A DNA stretch of 64,000 nt from Portunus trituberculatus (lineage: Eukaryota > Arthropoda > Malacostraca > Decapoda > Portunidae): assembly GCF_017591435.1 (NCBI RefSeq), contig NC_059268.1, positions 19,227,684 through 19,291,683 of the forward strand, read 5' to 3'. Positions 50,113 through 64,000 of this stretch are shown piece after piece. The notes beneath the pieces are model-generated. The model saw only the letters and a list, made by a program, of their open reading frames with translations, had not been told where the DNA came from and did no database searches. The translations under genes were made by a program, and so were the position numbers. The number at the start of each line of letters is the position of its first letter. The stretch's first letter is position 1.

Positions 50113-53100
50113 TTCGGAAAGAACTGACAAATTTAAACTGATGGATAAAAAATATATATGCTTAATGAATATGAATGAGTTTGTGAGATTAGTGAAATAG
50201 AGAATTGCACTTGAGCACTAAATGGATAATGATGTGATGAGTCTGAGTGGCAGATTGAATGAAATAAAACTAGTTACCACAGCTTAACCAAATATCAATT
50301 TGATGACTAGGGTTTTTGAAGAATTACAAGTAAAATGTGAATTGGGTACTCATTTCTAAAAGATTAGAAAGATAAACATGGTATAGGAACGAGTCAAGAG
50401 AAATGATAAGCCATGCAGAACTTGACTTTGTGTGAACTGAAAAAGTACAAGTGAAGTCATGCTGAGTCCATTTCATTATCCAAGAAATTTAATGGAAATT
50501 GAAAATAATCATACTTTCTTGATTACTATCAAGATATGACTAGTTTCACCAATAAATACAAGCATAGCATATAGTGACAATATCAAAATGGGAATAGTTA
50601 TCTACTAGAAATATCTTTAATTTAAAAATATTCAGTTAACTGCACCACAACAAATGATAGTGTGAAAGAAAAGATAAATGATTAAAAATTAAAATCTCAT
50701 AAAATAGTTATTTTCCTCCCCTCATGATGAACACAGCAGATGAACACAGCTTTTTGGTGAATTTCATGTATAAAGTGCTGATACAAGGAATATAATTTTT
50801 CTATTTGAGTAAATTATATGTAACAAAATTATTTTTCTATATATAATCTATATGAAATTACTACAATCTATGGAGAACTTTAAAAATTTTTGGCCCTGTT
50901 AAAATTGTTAATAAATGTAGTTTTGGCCCTGGCATAATATATTACTTATAGCTCCAGCAAAACGAACATCATAGTGCCCTCACAAGTCAGTTACACTTTC
51001 AGGAAAACATTCAGCATTGAATTTGTCCTTGTATGAACTTGGCAGAGGTTATCACATTATCTTGTTACATGACAAAATAAATTCCATCATGAAGGAAATT
51101 CAATCACCCATACATTTACATATAGAATGGATTGATTTGCATATAATCTATAATGAGAAGCCAAATTTGGAGCTGCAGAATATTATAGATTTATAGAACA
51201 ACATAAGCATTTGCAGATGACAAGTAGTGATACACAATTTACAATGAAAACAAACAAACAAAAATTATAAGCATGATCATATTCTCAGGGTACAACACTA
51301 AGGGGAAGACAAAGATTAAGATGTGATTTATGGTCCACCTACCAAACACCTGACCAGGTGAAACTGGGCACTTTCACAATGACAATCAAAGCTACAGTAT
51401 GTGATCTGGAAAGAAAAAACTTTTGAGAGCACATCCTTTTGGACTCCCGATTTTGTGGAGTGAATGTAAAAGAACTGTCACCTGAAATAATAAGGAATCT
51501 ATCCCCTTCTTTATCACACGAGTTTTGGAAACCTACTGGTACTTTTAAGTTTAAAACACTCCTACAGATCTACTGTTTTGTAAAGAGAAGCTTAAATGTT
51601 TTCCTTGTAATACTCTGGGATAAGAAGACAGTATATGAATGCAAAAAGGCTTGATTGACTGAAAGGCTTTTGTAGGATGCCATTATTTCACCATGACTTC
51701 CTGTTACACTGGTGCAACAGCAGGTGGGAATTCAATTGGGACAGGACTGTTAAAGAATTATAAGGAAAGGAGAAATACAATTAAGAGAGATTGAAAGTAC
51801 CAGATCCTTTATGAAGATTTTTAGTAGTGAAAGATTAAGAGGCACCAAGTACCAGGTATACACCAAAATGGTAAACTGTATTAAACTTACTATAATGAAA
51901 GAGTAAAACAGAAGAGTAGATGTGACTGTAACATTGAACCAGGGCATCATGGAAGTGAAAACGACTGTTAATCAACTGTGAAATATGGGATGAGGTCTTT
52001 AAAAGTTACAAAGGGTTTAAAAGTGGGAAGTTCGATGGTGGAAATATGTTCCTTCTACGAAGTCATGAGTCATGGAATTTGCCTAAGGAAGTACAGGTTT
52101 AGTGCAGATTATGATAACAAAAGGAACCATGATATGTATATATGTATATATATTCATTCTTTTTTTTATGATAAAAGTAAATAAAAATCACATCAGCAAG
52201 ATAGCAAGGCACATTTAAATGTAATTACTTATGTTTGGGACCAATTTCTACTAAATTTGAAAAAAAAAAAAAGAAGAAAGAAGCCTGAAATCCTTGAGAT
52301 ATATGTAGTTTGCTGAAAGGCCTGTATATTCTAGCTAAGTTTAGAATTATCTTGCTGACAAAATTTTATTACTTGTACTGATATGTGACAAATATAATCA
52401 AGCAAAGCACACAAGTCACTGATGAGGACAACAGAGATGTCAATTATCTGAATGGACAATGAGCTATGACAAATGAATGTTATGATAAAAGCATATGGAA
52501 TTAATATGGAAGAGCTGGCTGGGGAAGTAGTAATTTGACTAGATAAGGCAAAGTACAATGGGATGTTATGGGCATTCTTCCCTACCACTCTACTTCCTCT
52601 CATGTCATGAGCCTTGAGATCAATCTCTCAATATTTCAAAGCAAGTCATTACACTGATAAGCAGCAATGAAAATTTGTTGTAAAGAATGCAAAGTTAGGA
52701 GAAAAAAAAAAAAAACATTACATATGAAGCATTGAGGAAAGAAATAGCAACATTACCAAAACAATTCCAGGAGAAAATAGTTAACCACCGCACCCTTGGA
52801 AAAGCCACAATATGCCTTTACCTGCTCTTTTCATTAACAAAGAGAATAAGAATAGGTTTCTGGTGAATTTGGTATTCACTTGTAGATATATTTATAAATA
52901 ATCTCTATTTTGTGTACCCACGTCTAGTTGGTCTTGTCTAAGAAAATGCTACCAAATAGGGAACCCAAAAAAGAAAAACTATGTTTAAATATATACAGCA
53001 TCTCAAAACACTAAAAATTTACCTATAAAAGAAAAATATTGTGATGAGTTAGTAAAAAAAAACTATGGTAGGTCATTATAGATTGGTTGATAACATGTGT

Positions 53101-53990
53101 ATGAGTATCTCAAACACTCCCTTTCATGACTATGGAGCAATTCCACACCAAGACATTAACTAATTAAAGATCCACACTGATTAAAGGTGAGGTGTATATT
53201 ATATGAATGCCCTTTCTTCATCTTGATGCCTTCTGGCTCACTTCAGTAGTTTCCTAAAAAGTAAATTTGTGTAGGCTGCATGAATTGGTTAACTGGCCTG
53301 TTAATGCCTTCAATAATTTTTGAAGAGGGAAGAAGAGTAGTAATGGAGGGATCCTATTGTTCATAAAAAAAAAACATGTTAACCAATGATGAAGGTATAA
53401 AACTTTCATTATTATACTATTCATAGTGAATCATGGTCACGGAAGTCATGCCACATTTACATTAACACCTGACATATAATTCTCACATACATAGTTTGGA
53501 AAAGAATTGAAATACCAACTCTTTTCATATAATTTCACTGAAATACTAACTATTACTTTGTAAGTTTTCACTTATATCAATTCTAAGTCATGAAAACATG
53601 TCATGTTTCCTCCTCACAAACTTTCATTACTTGTTATTCATTATCTATTTTTAATATGGACCTGACATATATAATTTCTAGTTATGAGATGAAGCTGCAG
53701 CAGCAGCAGATAAATTTTATGGTGCTCAAATCAACAGTGCACCTACCTTGTGAATTATCTCATGACATTGCCTAGCACTCATGAAAACATAAAAGACAGA
53801 TGAATGTAAGTGATCTGTGTTTTAGAAACCTGCCAAGTATTTACCCACACAAATACTGACTTTTCAAATGTAAATATATATAAATATAATTTTTTCCATA
53901 ATTTCTAACAATACTTCTCAAATTGCCAATCATTTTGACATTCCACTATGTAGTGCTTTCTTTTCATCCAAAACTGACTTCATTTATTAT
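50111..53990. other. Intergenic or SV2 3' UTR/downstream DNA
   Basis: No coding motif or repeat family recognised. The part nearest 53990 may include the SV2 3' UTR, whose end I cannot place. Confidence 0.5.
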
Positions 53991-61412
<7,422 letters not shown>

Positions 61413-61760
61413 TATAAACCTGAAAAAGTATACCTGTCTATAGAATACAATTACTCCAATTAATACAAATGAATAGTGATTATATATGTGCATATGTTTT
61501 ATAAAAGGACTTCCACATATACGTAGGTCTGATAGCCTAATTCTTACAGCTTCACTTTGTTTTTCTTATATTACGTTTTTTTTTTTTTTTTTTTTTTTTA
61601 ACTCTACTATAACTTCGTATTTTTCTCGGCAAATCAACATCAGTATATTTCACACTACCTAATCATTCCCAATAATGCGACTGCAATATACTTAATGTGG
61701 TCCACTTGAAGTAGAATACGTCATCCACCTTGAGCAAAACCACTATAGATTAAACACATA

Positions 61761-61763
<3 letters not shown>

Positions 61764-61812
<49 letters not shown>
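61764..61812. repeat. (CT)n upstream of SV2
   Basis: 49 bp; equals (AG)n on the SV2 sense strand. Confidence 0.97.
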
Positions 61813-61815
<3 letters not shown>

Positions 61816-62040
61816 GAGTGTTTTTTTTTTTATCTATAGGGAAAGTATCTGAAAATCTATAAATGCATAAGTATTATATAGGATAACAATAACAAAAAAA
61901 AAGGGCCTTCACAAACTATTTTCGAATAGTCTTTGACGTCTGGAATAAAATAGTAAAGTTCAACATCGGAGTCATAGATGTATGTTATGTTATATGTAGT
62001 CCGGAGACAGCGCCCAATCTGAAGCAAAATCACTAATAAC

Positions 62041-62104
62041 ATTTTTTTTTTTTTTTTTACATAGGGAAGAGGGCCAACCAAGGGCAAAAAAAAAAAAAAA
62101 AAAG
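62041..62104 (-). mobile_element. 3'-end fragment related to the 28.4 kb LINE family
   Basis: T-run, then ACATAGGGAAGAGGGCCAAC and an A-run: the reverse complement of GGCTGGCCATCTTCCCTATG at 29533-29552 with small changes. Confidence 0.5.
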
Positions 62105-62388
62105 AAAGTTGTGTTGCTGGGCCAATTCTCGATCTAGCAGTGCACATTACCTGCAATCCTCAGCTGGTTGCCTTCAAAAATAAATTCTTTGTCAGGAACT
62201 CTATACCAAAGGCTTCTGGAAGTCAAAATACAGTCTGTAAATATATCTTTACTACTTACGAAATATTATGAAATCGAAACATTGAAATTGACTCAGAGGT
62301 AGTTGGGTGGATACCACAGGAGTGACTGATGCGTGATGGCACTATGGACACCGCAGAATGCTACACCGCACCATAAAACTCAGGAACG

Positions 62389-62439
<51 letters not shown>

Positions 62440-63594
62440 GTAAGTACTGATGAGTGATACTCTCAATGTTGCCATGCGTTGTGCAACATCCCCGCTTCTT
62501 CTACCAACACAATCTTCATCTAGGATTCAAAATAACTCTATGGTATTTTCAGATGGCAAATTGTTTCATTTGATTTTAATTAAGTTACTGCTATCGATTT
62601 TTCTGTCATAGATAAGCACTAATTCAACTATCTTACTGTTAGAAATACGAATAATGAAACTTAGAATTTCAGTCCTATAATGTTGTGGAGTGAGTGTTTT
62701 CAGAAGTACTTTGCAATTCACATCTCAATTATTCTACGAAATGGATGTAATATTCTGCTTTTAGTATAATCAATAAGGTGAAAAACAACTTATATGCTCG
62801 AAGAGTTAAATAATTTACATTTAAAGAATATAAAGGCACATCAATTTGCGCTCTTTACAAAACTTAACATACAGACTACATAATGAAGTTTCTGTGGGTG
62901 AATAAAAGCCTTTCACAAAAAAAAAAAAGAGATGTACGATGAGCGCGCAAAGTGTAGCACGAGGCAGTGGTAACCTTTGTGCATGAAGAAAGAGATGAGT
63001 AAAAATAGTTTTACAGTTAGGGCGGTAGAAGAGCAAATCAGGCAGCTTTGCAGTAAGATGAAAGCGAATATGGGAGCACATTTCTTAAGTCTATGCCATT
63101 ATGTGCCCCCGCCTGCCCGTGGTAACGCCCGGCTGTAGGTACTGTATGTATGTATGTATGTAAGTACAGTACATAAGTCCACCTAGATGTTTTCTTGCGG
63201 CTTTGGGCTGTACTACCTCCAAAAACTAGCCACAGAATATACCTAAGAAAACCTTGTGATCAATAAAGTGTTCGGTGCAAGTCCAAACACATAAAGCTCA
63301 CAACTCGCAAATGTTTTTTTTTTTTTTTTTTTACAGAAAATGAAGAATATACTTATATGAATAAAAGAGAAAAACAGATCACAGATATGAAATACCAGCA
63401 ATCGTATAATGAAAAAAAAAAATCCAGATGAGAAAAATTACTGAAATATATACGTAGAGGAATGAAAGTGGTCAACCGTTTATGAAAGTAGGAAGAGGAT
63501 AATATGAAATACCAGAGAACAAAGAGAGGAGAATGTGAGAGCATTTGGAGTATTCCCTATGACCTCAGAGAGAGAGAGAGAGAGAGAAAATGTC

Positions 63595-63632
<38 letters not shown>

Positions 63633-63954
63633 CCGTATAGTGACACGACCTAATAGTGTGAGTCATATCAGGATCTATTATGGACTTGTCATGTCATTAG
63701 ACACAAACATAAATTATCGAGAGAGAGAAACGTTCTGAATACAAATTATGTTACTGTTATCGTCCCTCTCTCCGTCCTAAGCCATAATATTACACTGCGA
63801 CACGAATTTGTTCACTACATAGCTGATCCTGCGCTCACTGTCCACAGTCCTTCCAAAAATTAAGGATAAAAGTAAATAGATAAATAAATAAATAGACATA
63901 AAAACAAGAACTCCTAGTCGTATGGTGAGTGAGAACATGTTAACAGCTTCATAT
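62105..63954. other. Upstream flank or 5' intron of SV2
   Basis: Contains (GT)n, T/A runs and small GA/CT patches at 63568-63625. A 5' UTR exon of SV2 may lie here or beyond the window, but no site is convincing. Confidence 0.5.
62391..62438. repeat. (GT)n upstream of SV2
   Basis: 48 bp pure GT. Confidence 0.97.
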
Positions 63955-64000
63955 TTAACCCCTCCAGTACTGGAACACATTTTTACCTTGAGATATGTTT
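63955..64000 (+). mobile_element. TTAA-bounded MITE, copy E (cut by window end)
   Basis: TTAACCCCTCCAGTACTGG followed by ACATTTTTACCTTGAGAT, the copy-C orientation. Only the first 46 bases are in the window. Confidence 0.7.

Overview
This is a 64 kb window of an AT-rich, intron-containing animal genome. The kinds of repeats present point to an arthropod, most likely a decapod crustacean: very dense, very long (GA)n, (AC)n and (TA)n microsatellites; CR1/L2/jockey-type non-LTR elements; a tRNA-derived SINE with an (AC)n tail; a TTAA-bounded MITE family; and a short TAACC (TTAGG-type) tract. The crustacean assignment is an inference from repeat character and remembered resemblance, not from a database search.

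Two protein-coding genes can be reconstructed exon by exon. Each gives an unbroken reading frame with consistent splice phases and GT/AG sites. (1) TEX261/SVP26, a small ER-Golgi cargo-sorting membrane protein: + strand, six coding exons between 17157 and 35104, 202 codons plus stop. (2) A synaptic vesicle glycoprotein 2 (SV2)-type major-facilitator transporter: - strand, twelve coding exons between 61412 and 53991, 664 codons plus stop. The genes are convergent, with about 19 kb of non-coding, repeat-rich DNA between their stop codons.

Layout. 1-16.8 kb: intergenic DNA dominated by microsatellites, with four copies of a ~200 bp TTAA MITE and decayed pieces of two LINE families. 16.8-35.2 kb: TEX261. 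Intron 2 holds a LINE (- strand) that was itself split by a decayed Ty3/gypsy-like LTR retrotransposon (+ strand) leaving a 5 bp target duplication. Intron 4 holds a foldback element. Intron 5 holds a pogo/Tigger-like TIR element with a LINE inside it, a foldback repeat, two facing Tc1-like transposase relics and a 745 bp TTAA/TIR element. 35.2-54 kb: intergenic, with (TA)n tracts, an A/C-rich degenerate satellite containing a ~1.16 kb tandem duplication, a truncated LINE reverse transcriptase, a possible - strand promoter near 41.7 kb, and a pair of tRNA-Val-like SINEs separated by (AC)n. 54-61.4 kb: the SV2 gene; its intron 10 contains a 500 bp near-perfect palindrome around a (TA)n core. 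61.4-64 kb: probable 5' region of SV2, ending in a fifth MITE copy cut by the window edge.

No operon, CRISPR array or rRNA is present. I do not see a convincing new multi-gene system. The most unusual material is structural: nested transposons with intact target duplications, the intron palindrome, the SINE/microsatellite alternation, and a telomere-like tract that replaces 65 bp in one of two duplicate segments.
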